64,000 nucleotides of DNA, from positions 5,627-69,626 of the forward strand of contig CAAEMZ010000047.1 of assembly GCA_900757195.1 (NCBI GenBank), in the 5' to 3' direction. Positions 41,931 to 50,155 of this stretch are shown one piece after another (the first letter of the stretch is position 1; every line of letters begins with the position of its first letter). Source of the DNA: Lachnospiraceae bacterium (lineage in GTDB: Bacteria > Bacillota > Clostridia > Lachnospirales > Lachnospiraceae). Position numbers and translations under genes: made by a program. The notes under the pieces are model-generated. The model worked only from the letters and a program-made list of their open reading frames with translations, had not been told where the DNA came from and did no database searches.

Positions 41931-41976
41931 CCATTGCCAATTTGGTTTGGGCGTTGAACACACCGACACTGGTGCT
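41931..41976 (+). pseudogene. Short uvrB-like fragment
   Basis: 36 of 46 bases match uvrB at 44116-44161, including 24 of 26 in the core GCGTTGAACA-x-ACCGAC-x-CTGGTGCT. In the matching frame it reads ANLVWALNTPTLVL against [14 protein letters not shown] of UvrB and then hits a stop. The flanks do not match. It is too short to function and looks like a relic of a recombination or duplication beside uvrB. Confidence 0.6.
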
Positions 41977-42033
41977 TTTTAGTGCCGAATAGTATAGATT
42001 TTTTAAAATGACGAGAAGTGGAAATTAGGAACA

Positions 42034-42138
42034 GTTTAGGCAGAATTTGCCTAAACGATATCAATTGGGGAAATGGAATTCCCTAATTGATATTTCTCAA
42101 TAGGGTATTTTGGGTTAAGAAATATCGGAATTTCCGAT
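42034..42138 (+). repeat. Three consecutive hairpins before the AlbA_2 gene
   Basis: Hairpin 1 (42034-42056): GTTTAGGCA / TGCCTAAAC, 5-base loop. Hairpin 2 (42057-42094), directly abutting: 16 pairs with two G-T, arm GATATCAATTGGGGAA, 6-base loop. Hairpin 3 (42124-42138): ATCGGAA-T-TTCCGAT. None is followed by a T run. They may form a structured leader RNA or mark the end of an inserted element. Confidence 0.65.
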
Positions 42139-42175
42139 TTATTAAAGCTTAGATTATAAAAAAGGAGGTAACCAT

Positions 42176-43693
42176 ATGGCAATACCAACAAATATAAAGA
42201 CATTGTTATCTGGAGATGTTGTGGAATGGGCAAGGATTGAATTTAAAGAAACTTGGGATGCAGAAGCTTCTTTGAAATCGGTATGTGCATTTGCAAATGA
42301 TCTGGATAACTGGGGCGGCGGATATATCGTGATTGGTGTAGAGGAAAATGAGGGACAACCAGTTTATCCGCTTAAAGGTGTGCCTGTGGATAAAATTGAT
42401 GCATATCAAAAAAGTATTTTGTCTAAATGTAAGTTGATTAGGCCTGCATATATGCCAATAGTAGAAGTTGTGGATTATGAAAATAAGAAATTTATAGTTC
42501 TTTGGTGTCCCGGCGGAGATAGCAGACCATATTCATCTCCTAAAACGATGACAAAAGATAACAAAGAGCGTATTCATTACATTCGAAAAATGTCCAGTAC
42601 GGTGGAACCATCGAATGATGAAGAAAAGGATTTGTTTAATTTGGCAAATCGGATTCCATTTGATGACCGTGTAAATCATCAGGCAGAGATGTCAGATTTA
42701 AATATTACGCTTATTCAAAATTATTTGAAAGAAGTTAAAAGTTCATTGTATGAGAAGTCAAAAACGGGAGATTTTGTTGAAGTATGCAGTGATATGAATA
42801 TTATCAGTAACCTTCCAGAATATACAAAACCAAAGAATGTGGGAGTGATGTTTTTTAGTATGGAACCAGACAAGTTCTTTCCATACACACAGATAGATGT
42901 CGTTCAATTTCCGGATGGCTTAGGTGGTAATAATATTATTGAGCAGACTTTTAAAGGACCGATTCAGCAACAGTTAAGGGATGCATTGCAGTATATTCGT
43001 AATACCATTATTACTGAAAAAGTTGTAAAACATCCTGAACGTGCGGAAGCAGATCGCTTTTTCAATTATCCGTTTGCAGCGATTGAGGAGGCATTATCAA
43101 ATGCAGTGTATCATCGTGCCTATGATGAAAGAGAGCCAATTGAAGTTCGGGTAGAGAATGACAGGATAGAGATATTAAGCTTTCCAGGACCAGATCGTTC
43201 GGTAACAATAGAAGGATTAAAATCTTATCGTGTATCAAATCGTCGATATCGGAATCGTAGAATAGGAGATTTCCTGAAAGAACTGCATTTGACTGAGGGG
43301 AGAAATACGGGATTTAAGAAGATTCTTGATGCATTAGAAGCAAATGGATCTCCAAAACCAGAGTTTGAAACGGATGAGGCACATAGTTATTTTATCACAA
43401 GATTATTTGTTCATGAAGGATTCAACAGTGTGGATAAAGATGTGCGCCAAAAAGAGCCGAAAAGGAGCCAAAAAGGAGCCGAAAAGGAGCTGAAAAAAGG
43501 GAATGAAAGAAAACAGGCAATAATGGATCTTTTGATTGCAAATCCAACAATGACACAAAGGCAGCTCAGAGAGCAGTTGAATTTGACTAGAAAGCAGATT
43601 CAAACAGATATGAAAGAACTTCAGGAAGAAGGCATACTTATGAGAGAAGGATCTAATAGAAAAGGACATTGGGTAATAATAAACAGAAATTGA
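42176..43693 (+). CDS. AlbA_2 (Schlafen-like) / HATPase / winged-helix protein
   Basis: 505 residues. An AlbA_2 DNA-binding domain (about 10-130; IEFKETW, FANDLDNWGGGYIVIGV), a GHKL-type HATPase_c_4 domain (about 290-400) with EEALSNAVYHRAY near residue 304 as the ATP-binding N-box and GRNTGFKKILDAL later, then a Lys/Glu-rich linker (about 425-447) and a winged-helix tail (about 448-505). The linker is encoded by four copies of an 11-bp repeat (see 43454). The gene is clearly richer in A and T than its neighbours, with different codon use, and sits in a disturbed stretch, so it was probably acquired horizontally. Relatives are called transcriptional regulators or ATP-binding proteins of unknown role. 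A strong AAAAAGGAGG precedes the ATG. Confidence 0.88.
   Translation: MAIPTNIKTLLSGDVVEWARIEFKETWDAEASLKSVCAFANDLDNWGGGYIVIGVEENEGQPVYPLKGVPVDKIDAYQKSILSKCKLIRPAYMPIVEVVDYENKKFIVLWCPGGDSRPYSSPKTMTKDNKERIHYIRKMSSTVEPSNDEEKDLFNLANRIPFDDRVNHQAEMSDLNITLIQNYLKEVKSSLYEKSKTGDFVEVCSDMNIISNLPEYTKPKNVGVMFFSMEPDKFFPYTQIDVVQFPDGLGGNNIIEQTFKGPIQQQLRDALQYIRNTIITEKVVKHPERAEADRFFNYPFAAIEEALSNAVYHRAYDEREPIEVRVENDRIEILSFPGPDRSVTIEGLKSYRVSNRRYRNRRIGDFLKELHLTEGRNTGFKKILDALEANGSPKPEFETDEAHSYFITRLFVHEGFNSVDKDVRQKEPKRSQKGAEKELKKGNERKQAIMDLLIANPTMTQRQLREQLNLTRKQIQTDMKELQEEGILMREGSNRKGHWVIINRN
43454..43497 (+). repeat. Coding 11-bp tandem repeat, four copies
   Basis: Units GAGCCGAAAAG, GAGCCAAAAAG, GAGCCGAAAAG and GAGCTGAAAAA in direct succession, with a degenerate copy before them. 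Eleven is not a multiple of three, so adding or losing a copy shifts the frame of the AlbA_2 gene. Both other frames meet a stop within about ten codons after the array, which would remove the winged-helix tail. Confidence 0.85.
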
Positions 43694-43976
43694 CTAATGA
43701 CAAATTCGGGAACTTTGGTTGAGTGAGTTGAAGATACAATACACAGATGGAGTTGGCTATATGTCTAAAATAATGGAAGAATTACTTAGAGATAGAATTA
43801 GAGAAGATAATAGAGAACTTGCTAAGTAGGAAACTGTTTCTAGAATGGAAATAGTTCAAATCATATCCTTTTGCAAATATTGAGGAAGAATTCAATATGT
43901 AAAGCAAAGATAAAAACAAACTACAGAAGATGGATGAAATTAGTTTTAAGTGATGAGTAATAGGGAGGAACTCCAC
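43694..43976. other. AT-rich remnant region between the AlbA_2 gene and uvrB
   Basis: About 280 bases without an intact gene. The only readable piece is a 22-codon frame at 43761-43829 (MSKIMEELLRDRIREDNREL), resembling the charged tail of a larger protein, followed by several stop-broken segments. It looks like decayed acquired DNA. The ribosome site of uvrB (GGGAGGA) is at 43962-43968. No clear promoter for uvrB was found. Confidence 0.5.
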
Positions 43977-45965
43977 ATGGATCATTTTGAATTACACAGT
44001 GAATTTGCCCCAACCGGCGACCAGCCTCAGGCCATCGCCGATTTGGTTCAGGGCTTTAAAGAAGGCAATCAATTTCAGACATTACTCGGTGTTACCGGTT
44101 CCGGTAAGACGTTTACGATGGCGAATGTCATTCAGGCGTTGAACAAACCGACGCTGGTGCTGGCTCATAACAAAACCCTTGCCGCACAGCTCTACGGCGA
44201 ATTCAAGGAGTTTTTCCCGGAGAATGCGGTGGAGTATTTTGTCTCCTACTATGATTATTATCAGCCGGAGGCTTACGTGCCGCAGACGGATACTTATATT
44301 GCCAAGGATTCAGCGATTAATGATGAAATTGATAAACTGCGTCATTCGGCAACGGCAGCATTGTCGGAGCGGGAAGATGTGATTATTATTTCCTCGGTAT
44401 CCTGTATTTACGGTCTGGGAAGTCCGATTGACTATAAGGAAATGGTGATTTCCCTGCGTCCGGGGATGGAGCGTGAGCGTGATGATGTGGTGCGGAAGCT
44501 GATTGATTTACAGTATGAGCGAAACGACATGGATTTTAAGCGCGGAACCTTCCGGGTACACGGGGATGTTGTGGAGATATTCCCGGCGGCATCTGCGGAT
44601 GAGGCCATTCGCGTGGAATTTTTCGGGGACGAAGTGGACCGGATTACATCCTTTGATCCGTTGACCGGTGAGATAAAGCTGCGGCTTGAACACACGGCGA
44701 TATTTCCGGCATCCCATTATGTCGTTTCAAAAGAGAAAATGGATGCGGCCATCATTAATATAGAAGAAGAACTGGAAGAACGGGTGCGCTATTTTAAGAG
44801 CGAGGATAAACTTCTGGAGGCTCAGCGTATTTCAGAACGGACGAATTTTGATATTGAAATGATGCGGGAAACCGGATTCTGCTCGGGAATCGAAAATTAT
44901 TCCAGACATCTGGCCGGATTGGAGCCGGGAGCAACGCCTCATACACTGATGGACTATTTCCCGGATGACTTTCTTATTATCGTGGATGAGTCCCATATGA
45001 CGATTCCGCAGGTTCGGGGAATGTATGCGGGAGACCAGTCACGTAAATCAACACTGGTGGACTATGGATTTCGTCTGCCGTCGGCCAAGGATAACCGGCC
45101 GTTAAATTTTCAGGAATTTGAGAGTAAGATCGATCAGATGCTTTTTGTGTCTGCAACGCCGAATGTTTATGAGTCTGAGCATGAATTACTGCGGGCGGAG
45201 CAGATTATCCGGCCGACCGGATTGCTGGATCCGGAAATATCGGTCCGCCCGGTAAAGGGCCAGATTGATGATTTAATCAGTGAGGTGAATAAAGAAACAA
45301 AGCAGGGACATAAAGTATTGATTACAACGCTGACAAAACGTATGGCAGAGGATTTGACGGACTATATGAGGGAAGCCGGGATCCGGGTCAAATATCTTCA
45401 TTCGGATATCGATACACTGGAGCGGTCGGAAATTGTCAGGGATCTGCGGCTGAATGTCTTTGATGTGCTTGTCGGCATTAATCTTTTGCGTGAAGGGCTG
45501 GATATTCCGGAAATTACTTTGGTTGCGATTCTCGATGCGGATAAAGAAGGATTCCTTCGTTCGGAAACGTCACTGATTCAGACCATTGGCCGTGCGGCCC
45601 GAAATTCCGAAGGTCATGTGATTATGTATGCGGATACCATGACGGATTCGATGAATCGGGCCATCAGTGAGACGAACCGCCGCCGGGCGATTCAACAGGC
45701 TTATAATGAGGAACATGGAATTACACCGCAGACGATTAAAAAGGCTGTCCGGGATTTAATCAGCATTTCGAAGGCTGCGGATGTGCCGAAGGATGTATTT
45801 GAAAAGGATATTGAATCCATGAGTGGAAAAGAGCTGAAAGCGCTGATTGCAAAACTGACGAAGAAGATGCACAGTGCGGCTGCGGAACTGAATTTTGAGA
45901 TGGCGGCGCAGTTGAGGGATCAGGTTCTGGAAATGAAGAAACAACTGCATGACCTGGAAGGCTGA
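43977..45965 (+). CDS. uvrB: UvrABC excision repair subunit B
   Basis: 662 residues, normal length. Helicase-fold ATPase that with UvrA finds damaged DNA and with UvrC makes the dual incision. Walker A GVTGSGKT (38-45), the beta-hairpin [18 protein letters not shown] that threads between strands, the DESH box ([12 protein letters not shown]), motif VI region TIGRAARN and the C-terminal UVR domain ([17 protein letters not shown]) that binds UvrC. ATG 43977 is chosen for GGGAGGA eight bases upstream and for the standard N-terminus [17 protein letters not shown]. uvrA does not follow; instead a tRNA gene does. Confidence 0.96.
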   Translation: MDHFELHSEFAPTGDQPQAIADLVQGFKEGNQFQTLLGVTGSGKTFTMANVIQALNKPTLVLAHNKTLAAQLYGEFKEFFPENAVEYFVSYYDYYQPEAYVPQTDTYIAKDSAINDEIDKLRHSATAALSEREDVIIISSVSCIYGLGSPIDYKEMVISLRPGMERERDDVVRKLIDLQYERNDMDFKRGTFRVHGDVVEIFPAASADEAIRVEFFGDEVDRITSFDPLTGEIKLRLEHTAIFPASHYVVSKEKMDAAIINIEEELEERVRYFKSEDKLLEAQRISERTNFDIEMMRETGFCSGIENYSRHLAGLEPGATPHTLMDYFPDDFLIIVDESHMTIPQVRGMYAGDQSRKSTLVDYGFRLPSAKDNRPLNFQEFESKIDQMLFVSATPNVYESEHELLRAEQIIRPTGLLDPEISVRPVKGQIDDLISEVNKETKQGHKVLITTLTKRMAEDLTDYMREAGIRVKYLHSDIDTLERSEIVRDLRLNVFDVLVGINLLREGLDIPEITLVAILDADKEGFLRSETSLIQTIGRAARNSEGHVIMYADTMTDSMNRAISETNRRRAIQQAYNEEHGITPQTIKKAVRDLISISKAADVPKDVFEKDIESMSGKELKALIAKLTKKMHSAAAELNFEMAAQLRDQVLEMKKQLHDLEG

Positions 45966-45981
45966 TTGGGAAAGGGACAGG

Positions 45982-46018
45982 CCATATACGGCAGGCTTCA
46001 CCGGCGTACCGTATATGG
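45982..46018. terminator. Stem-loop after uvrB
   Basis: Perfect 10-bp repeat CCATATACGG / CCGTATATGG with a 17-base loop and no T run; a weak or Rho-assisted terminator, or a processing signal. The following bases to 46132 hold only a long A-rich tract (46084-46130) that could act as an UP element for the tRNA promoter. Confidence 0.5.
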
Positions 46019-46132
46019 ATGCTGTGCCGATATACGTCTCGTCGAAGGACGGGGTTTTAATTCATTACAGATGCGTGCTTTTGACATGAAAATTAAAAAA
46101 ATAAAAAAAATTAAAAAAATTTAAAAAAGTAC

Positions 46133-46161
46133 TTGCCAAAGCATTTTATATGTTGTATAAT
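46133..46161 (+). promoter_or_regulatory. Promoter of tRNA-Gln
   Basis: TTGCCA (46133-46138), 17-bp spacer, consensus TATAAT (46156-46161), 21 bases before the mature 5' end, with a nearly unbroken A/T tract directly upstream. Confidence 0.85.
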
Positions 46162-46182
46162 GCAATTGTTGTTGAGGAACAA

Positions 46183-46254
46183 TGGGCTGTCGCCAAAGGG
46201 CAAGGCACTGGACTCTGACTCCAGCATTTGAAGGTTCGAATCCTTCCAGCCCAG
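46183..46254 (+). tRNA. tRNA-Gln (anticodon CTG)
   Basis: 72-nt cloverleaf: acceptor TGGGCTG / CAGCCCA, D-arm GCC...GGC, anticodon stem CTGGA / TCCAG around loop CTCTGAC (anticodon CTG, reads CAG), T-arm GAAGG-TTCGAAT-CCTTC. The discriminator base is G; CCA is not encoded. Confidence 0.96.
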
Positions 46255-46262
46255 CTAATATT

Positions 46263-46308
46263 CAGGCATTTTGTTAAAGGAAACCTTTAGTGAAATGTCT
46301 GTTTTTTT
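46263..46308 (+). terminator. Terminator of tRNA-Gln
   Basis: 18-bp stem CAGGCATTTTGTTAAAGG against CCTTTAGTGAAATGTCTG with four G-T pairs and no mismatch, AAA loop, then seven T residues. Confidence 0.88.
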
Positions 46309-46340
46309 CTATACAGAGATTCATGAGGAAGGATATAGAT

Positions 46341-47045
46341 ATGTACAGTATGAGCCGACGGGTCACTTACAGCGAAGTGGGACTGGATTATAAAACAGAT
46401 ATGGCACAGATCATAAATTATTTTCAGGACTGCAGTTGTTTTCAGTCGGACAGCCTTGGCGTTGGACCGGAAGCTTTGGATGAAAACGGCCGGGTCTGGG
46501 TGCTGAACAGCTGGCAGATTGTTGCGGAAAGGTATCCGGTATATGGAGAGCCGGTGACCGTTGGTACATGGCCTTATGGCTTTAAAGGCCTGCTCGGTCT
46601 CAGAAATTTTGTGATTGATGATGGTGAAGGGCGGAGAATCGTACGGGCAAATTCCGTATGGGCAATGATCGATATGAAAACCGGGCGGCCGGTGCGTCCG
46701 GACGAAAGGGATACCGGCGTCTATACCATTGAAGATAAAGAACCGATGACGTATGCCGGAAGGAAAATACCGGTTTCAGGAGACTTTGAGACATTGGAAA
46801 CGGTGAAAGTGACGCGGCATTGTCTGGATACCAATCACCATATGAATAACGGCCGGTATGTGGAAATTGCCATGGAATATCTTCCGGAGAAATTCACGGT
46901 GCATCAGATCCGGGTGGAATATAAGCATCCGGCGTTTTATAAAGATATATTAGTGCCGAAGAGACAGATAGCGGATGGCCGTGTGACGATTTTACTGGAA
47001 AACAGTGAAGGACAGGTTTGCGTGGCTGCAGAATTTGCGGAATAG
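46341..47045 (+). CDS. Acyl-ACP thioesterase
   Basis: 234-residue hotdog-fold thioesterase (PF01643 type) that releases fatty acids from acyl carrier protein. Two hotdog halves: the first with SWQIVAERYPVYGEPVTVGTWPYGF, the second with the active-site block DTNHHMNNGRYVEIAME (Asn and His of the catalytic set). ATG 46341 is chosen because GGAAGGA lies seven bases upstream; earlier in-frame ATGs fall in the tRNA terminator. Followed nine bases later by cvfB, probably in the same transcript. Confidence 0.9.
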   Translation: MYSMSRRVTYSEVGLDYKTDMAQIINYFQDCSCFQSDSLGVGPEALDENGRVWVLNSWQIVAERYPVYGEPVTVGTWPYGFKGLLGLRNFVIDDGEGRRIVRANSVWAMIDMKTGRPVRPDERDTGVYTIEDKEPMTYAGRKIPVSGDFETLETVKVTRHCLDTNHHMNNGRYVEIAMEYLPEKFTVHQIRVEYKHPAFYKDILVPKRQIADGRVTILLENSEGQVCVAAEFAE

Positions 47046-47054
47046 GAGAAAAAG

Positions 47055-47885
47055 ATGATCAGATTAGGAGAAAAACAGGTATTGGATATTGTTCGTGTCA
47101 AAGATTTTGGCGTTTATGTTGGCGATGAGGAAGAAGCTGTTTTGCTGCCGAAAAAATACGTGCCGAAGGGAAGCGGTGTCGGCGATTCGGTCGAAGTGTT
47201 TATTTACAGAGATTCCAGTGACCGTCTCATTGCGACAACGGAAGAACCGATGATGACCCTGGGACAGGTGGCTTCGCTGCAGGTAAAAGAAATTGGAAAA
47301 ATCGGCGCCTTTCTTGACTGGGGGCTGGAAAAAGATCTGTTTTTACCATATAAAGAGCAGACTGAGAAAATTCGGATTGGAAAAAGCTATCCGGTAGCGT
47401 TATATATTGATAAAAGCAGACGCCTCTGTGCGACGATGAAGATTTATGACTATCTCTGCACGGAATCGCCTTATGAAAAGGATGAATTGGTTGAGGGAAC
47501 GGTTTATCAGATGAATCCGTCGGTTGGACTGTTTGTTGCGGTTGAGAATAAATACCACGGAATGATTCCGGCTCAGAATGTCCATGGTTCTTATCGGGTG
47601 GGCGATACCGTTAAGGCCCGTGTGGTTAAAGTGCGTGACGATGGCAAACTGGAATTGAGCACTCAGGACCGGGTGGAAGTCCAGATGGACAGAGATGCGG
47701 AAATCGTCATGGAAGTTCTGGAAAGTTATGACGGAATACTGCCATTTTCCGAAAAGGCGTCTCCGGAAGTCATTGAGCGGGAACTGAATATGTCAAAGGC
47801 GGCGTTCAAACGGGCTGTCGGACGGCTTTTTAAAGCCCGGAAGATACAGATTGAAAATCATAAAATTCGAAAAAACGAAGATTAA
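47055..47885 (+). CDS. cvfB: CvfB-like S1 RNA-binding protein
   Basis: 276 residues with three S1-like OB folds (about 1-62, 68-130, 145-210) and a C-terminal winged helix (about 220-272; ERELNMSKAAFKRAVGRLFKARKI). This matches the YitL/CvfB family, RNA-binding proteins that affect virulence and translation in Gram-positive bacteria. The ATG has TAGGAG eight bases upstream. A terminator follows 22 bases after the stop. Confidence 0.9.
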   Translation: MIRLGEKQVLDIVRVKDFGVYVGDEEEAVLLPKKYVPKGSGVGDSVEVFIYRDSSDRLIATTEEPMMTLGQVASLQVKEIGKIGAFLDWGLEKDLFLPYKEQTEKIRIGKSYPVALYIDKSRRLCATMKIYDYLCTESPYEKDELVEGTVYQMNPSVGLFVAVENKYHGMIPAQNVHGSYRVGDTVKARVVKVRDDGKLELSTQDRVEVQMDRDAEIVMEVLESYDGILPFSEKASPEVIERELNMSKAAFKRAVGRLFKARKIQIENHKIRKNED

Positions 47886-47907
47886 AAATAAACAGAGTCA
47901 TTCCTGT

Positions 47908-47948
47908 CAGCAGGATATCTTCTATATATAAGGTATCCTGCTGTTTTT
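47908..47948 (+). terminator. Terminator after cvfB
   Basis: CAGCAGGATA / TATCCTGCTG, 16-base loop, then five T residues. Confidence 0.93.
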
Positions 47949-47967
47949 GTACGTAAATATTCGAAAG

Positions 47968-48076
47968 TGTTACAAAAAACTATGAAAGTGTAAAATAATT
48001 GTTACAAAAAAATTACGAGATGCCTTGACAGCAATGGAAGACTTTGCTAAAATAATGTTTGTAACAAAAATGTAAT
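47968..48076 (+). promoter_or_regulatory. Promoter with two WalR-type boxes before the NlpC/P60 gene
   Basis: Promoter TTGACA (48025-48030), 17-bp spacer, TAAAAT (48048-48053). Box A TGTAAA-ATAAT-TGTTAC (47989-48005) lies 20 bases upstream of the -35, with a further half-site TGTTAC at 47968, exactly 21 bases before it. Box B TGTAAC-AAAAA-TGTAAT (48060-48076) starts near the transcription start. Both fit TGTWAH-N5-TGTWAH. Confidence 0.7.
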
Positions 48077-48146
48077 ATATGTTTTGCAAAACGTAATAAA
48101 TCGTTTACAGGAACATAAAATTACGGCAAAAGGAGGAAAATGACCA

Positions 48147-49634
48147 ATGGGTAAGTTTAAGTTTGCGCCATGTGCTTTTGGCCTGGCAGCAGCGGTTGTA
48201 TTTAGTGCAAATCCAGTGGGGGTTCACGCAGCTCCGGTTACTACAACAAAGATGGAAGTTTCCTATGGAGATTTAGATATTCAGGGAAAAATTATTTATA
48301 CAGCGACGGAAGAAGTTGCTTCTCCATTTTATAAGAAAGGAATCTCCACAGCAGAAGATTGTGTGATGATTCGAAAAGAACCGAATGCGGAAAGCGAAGC
48401 TGTTGGAAAGCTGTACAGCGGTGCGGGATTTGAAGTCGTAGAAGATGGTAAAGAGTGGATTCGTATTCAGTCCGGTTCCTGCGAAGGCTATGTATCGGCA
48501 CAGTATGTGGTTACAGGCAAAGATGCAGAAAAGGCTGCAAGGAATACGGATTCCGCAAGCAGCTACGCTAAAGTTATTGAGGCGAGCGTTGAAATCAAAG
48601 CACAGGCATCCGATGATGCGGAAGTTGTTGCGACCGTAGAAAATGATGCGGTTCTGGATGTTATCGAAGTGCTTCCGGAATCAGAGTGGACAAAGGTACA
48701 GACAAACGGGATTGAAGGTTATGTAAAAAACCATACCGTAGAAGTTGGCGTAGATTATGCGGCTGCAGTTTCAATCGAGGAGGAAGCTGAACGGGAAGCA
48801 GCAGAATCCAAAGCCGCAGAGGAAACAGTAAAAGAAACAGAAACAGCAGAGGAAACAAAGGCACCTGCAGAGGAAACAAAAGCACCTGCAGAAGAGACAG
48901 AAGCTTCGACAGAAGAGACAAAAGCACCTGCAGAAGAAACAGAGGCCCCTGTTGAGGAAACCGAAGCTCCTGTCGAAGAAACGGAAGCTCCGGCAGAAGA
49001 TCCGGTTGTTGAAGATTCTTTATATATTGAAGATACAAATGAGACCGTATGGACAACGGATACTGTAAACGTCCGTGCAGAGGCGGATGCATCATCTGCC
49101 AGAGTTGGCGGACTTGATAAAAATTCCAGTATTACACGGACCGGTGTCTGTGAAAACGGATGGAGCCGAGTGGACTATAATGGAACAAGCGCTTACATTC
49201 ACAGCGATTACCTGACAACGAGCGAGCCTGTACAGGAAGAACCTTCTTATGACAATTCTTCCAGTAACAGCGGTGTTGGTCAGCAGATGGTCAGCTTTGC
49301 AAGGCAGTTCATTGGAAATCCATACGTTTATGGAGGAACTTCTCTGACGAACGGTGCAGACTGTTCCGGATTTGTACAGAGTATTTACTCCAACTTTGGA
49401 TATTCTATTCCGAGAACAGCAACGACCCAGTATGCTTTTGGCCGTAAGATAGCGGTTGAAGAAGCTCAGGCGGGCGATTTGCTTTTCTATTCGTATTATG
49501 GAGAGATTGAGCATGTGGCTCTTTACACAGGAGAGGGAACCATCGTTCATGCAAGTACCGAAGAAACGGGTATTATCGAAACACCGATGGATTACGGCGG
49601 TTATCCATCCCATGCGGTACGTATTATCGAATAA
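48147..49634 (+). CDS. Secreted NlpC/P60 endopeptidase with SH3 domains
   Basis: 495 residues: signal peptide (about 1-29, ...GVHA|APV), two bacterial SH3 domains (about 70-128 and 133-200), an acidic Glu/Ala/Pro/Thr repeat region (about 205-290, unit like APAEETKAPAEETEA), a third SH3 (about 298-352), and an NlpC/P60 domain (about 375-495). Catalytic Cys406 (DCSGF), His456 (EHVALY) and His468 (IVHAS) are all present. It cuts peptide stems of the cell wall; the SH3 domains bind the wall. AAAGGAGG lies upstream. It probably belongs to a WalR-type regulon together with the M23 hydrolase locus. The repeat region can vary in length without changing frame (30-nt type units). Confidence 0.93.
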   Translation: MGKFKFAPCAFGLAAAVVFSANPVGVHAAPVTTTKMEVSYGDLDIQGKIIYTATEEVASPFYKKGISTAEDCVMIRKEPNAESEAVGKLYSGAGFEVVEDGKEWIRIQSGSCEGYVSAQYVVTGKDAEKAARNTDSASSYAKVIEASVEIKAQASDDAEVVATVENDAVLDVIEVLPESEWTKVQTNGIEGYVKNHTVEVGVDYAAAVSIEEEAEREAAESKAAEETVKETETAEETKAPAEETKAPAEETEASTEETKAPAEETEAPVEETEAPVEETEAPAEDPVVEDSLYIEDTNETVWTTDTVNVRAEADASSARVGGLDKNSSITRTGVCENGWSRVDYNGTSAYIHSDYLTTSEPVQEEPSYDNSSSNSGVGQQMVSFARQFIGNPYVYGGTSLTNGADCSGFVQSIYSNFGYSIPRTATTQYAFGRKIAVEEAQAGDLLFYSYYGEIEHVALYTGEGTIVHASTEETGIIETPMDYGGYPSHAVRIIE

Positions 49635-49657
49635 TTGAAAATAAAGTACTTAGGATA

Positions 49658-49696
49658 AGCAGTGGCGAAACCTGAAAGGGCGGGCCGCTGCTTTTT
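49658..49696 (+). terminator. Terminator after the NlpC/P60 gene
   Basis: AGCAGTGGC / GCCGCTGCT (one G-T type step), 17-base loop, then TTTTT. Confidence 0.85.
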
Positions 49697-49708
49697 CTGT
49701 GTGCGGTT

Positions 49709-49902
49709 TGTGGACAAGTGGATGAAAAAACAGGCGAAATATGTAAAATTATTGAATTTGCACAAAAATATTGTCGAAGCAGTGTATAAAGGGATAAATA
49801 TACATTTTGGGTTATCCACAATCCACAAGGTTATCCACAATGAAAAAGTGGATTTTTATGAGTGAAATCGAATTATACACAGAGTTATCCACTTTATCCA
49901 CA
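49709..49902 (+). other. DnaA-box cluster
   Basis: TTATCCACA at 49812-49820, 49831-49839 and 49894-49902, TTATACACA at 49873-49881 and TTATCCACT at 49885-49893, all on the plus strand, plus one reverse-strand TTGTCCACA at 49709-49717. The consensus is TTATNCACA. An AT-rich stretch follows (49915-50060). There is no dnaA, dnaN or rpmH here, so this is probably a DnaA-titrating or regulatory cluster and not the main origin. It also lies in the leader of hpf. Confidence 0.8.
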
Positions 49903-50155
49903 ATGAAAAGGAATGAATAATGGAATCAAAAACAAATATATGTTTTGGTGAAAACGTAAAAATAACAATAAATCCTGATAAATACTTGACATTTTAGTTG
50001 TTCATCCGATAGTGCCGGCCGTGTTGATATCGTCTGCATTTAATCAAAAAAAAGAAAAATTATAAAATATTTTCAGAAAATACAGAAAGTTTGCTTGTAA
50101 AAATGAGCAACTGTGATATAATTAAAACATAACAACACAGTAAGGAGTGATATGT
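49903..50155. promoter_or_regulatory. AT-rich leader and promoter of hpf
   Basis: Gene-free, mostly A and T. A consensus TATAAT is at 50117-50122 with TTGTAA (50095-50100) 16 bases upstream; this is the likely hpf promoter, 34 bases before the ATG. A second possible -35 TTGACA lies near 49987 without a good -10. Confidence 0.6.

Larger units (their letters stand above)
41824..42175. other. AT-rich gene-free stretch with promoter, uvrB-like scrap and three hairpins
   Basis: Contains a dyad (CGAATAAATGT at 41861 against ACATTTTTATTCG at 41886), a fair promoter (TATACA 41883-41888, 17 bp, TATAAT 41906-41911), the uvrB-like fragment at 41931-41976 and a row of three hairpins at 42034-42138 before the ribosome site of the AlbA_2 gene. 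No protein-coding frame of note. Confidence 0.6.

Noticed and set aside
43454..43497. CRISPR array
   Set aside because: Repeats are 11 bp, without spacers, and lie within a coding frame. No cas gene is in the window.
43761..43829. A functional 22-codon gene after the AlbA_2 gene
   Set aside because: Very short, surrounded by broken frames, without a convincing ribosome site; more likely a remnant.
49709..50060. Chromosomal replication origin
   Set aside because: DnaA boxes and AT-rich DNA are present, but dnaA, dnaN, rpmH and other usual origin genes are absent.
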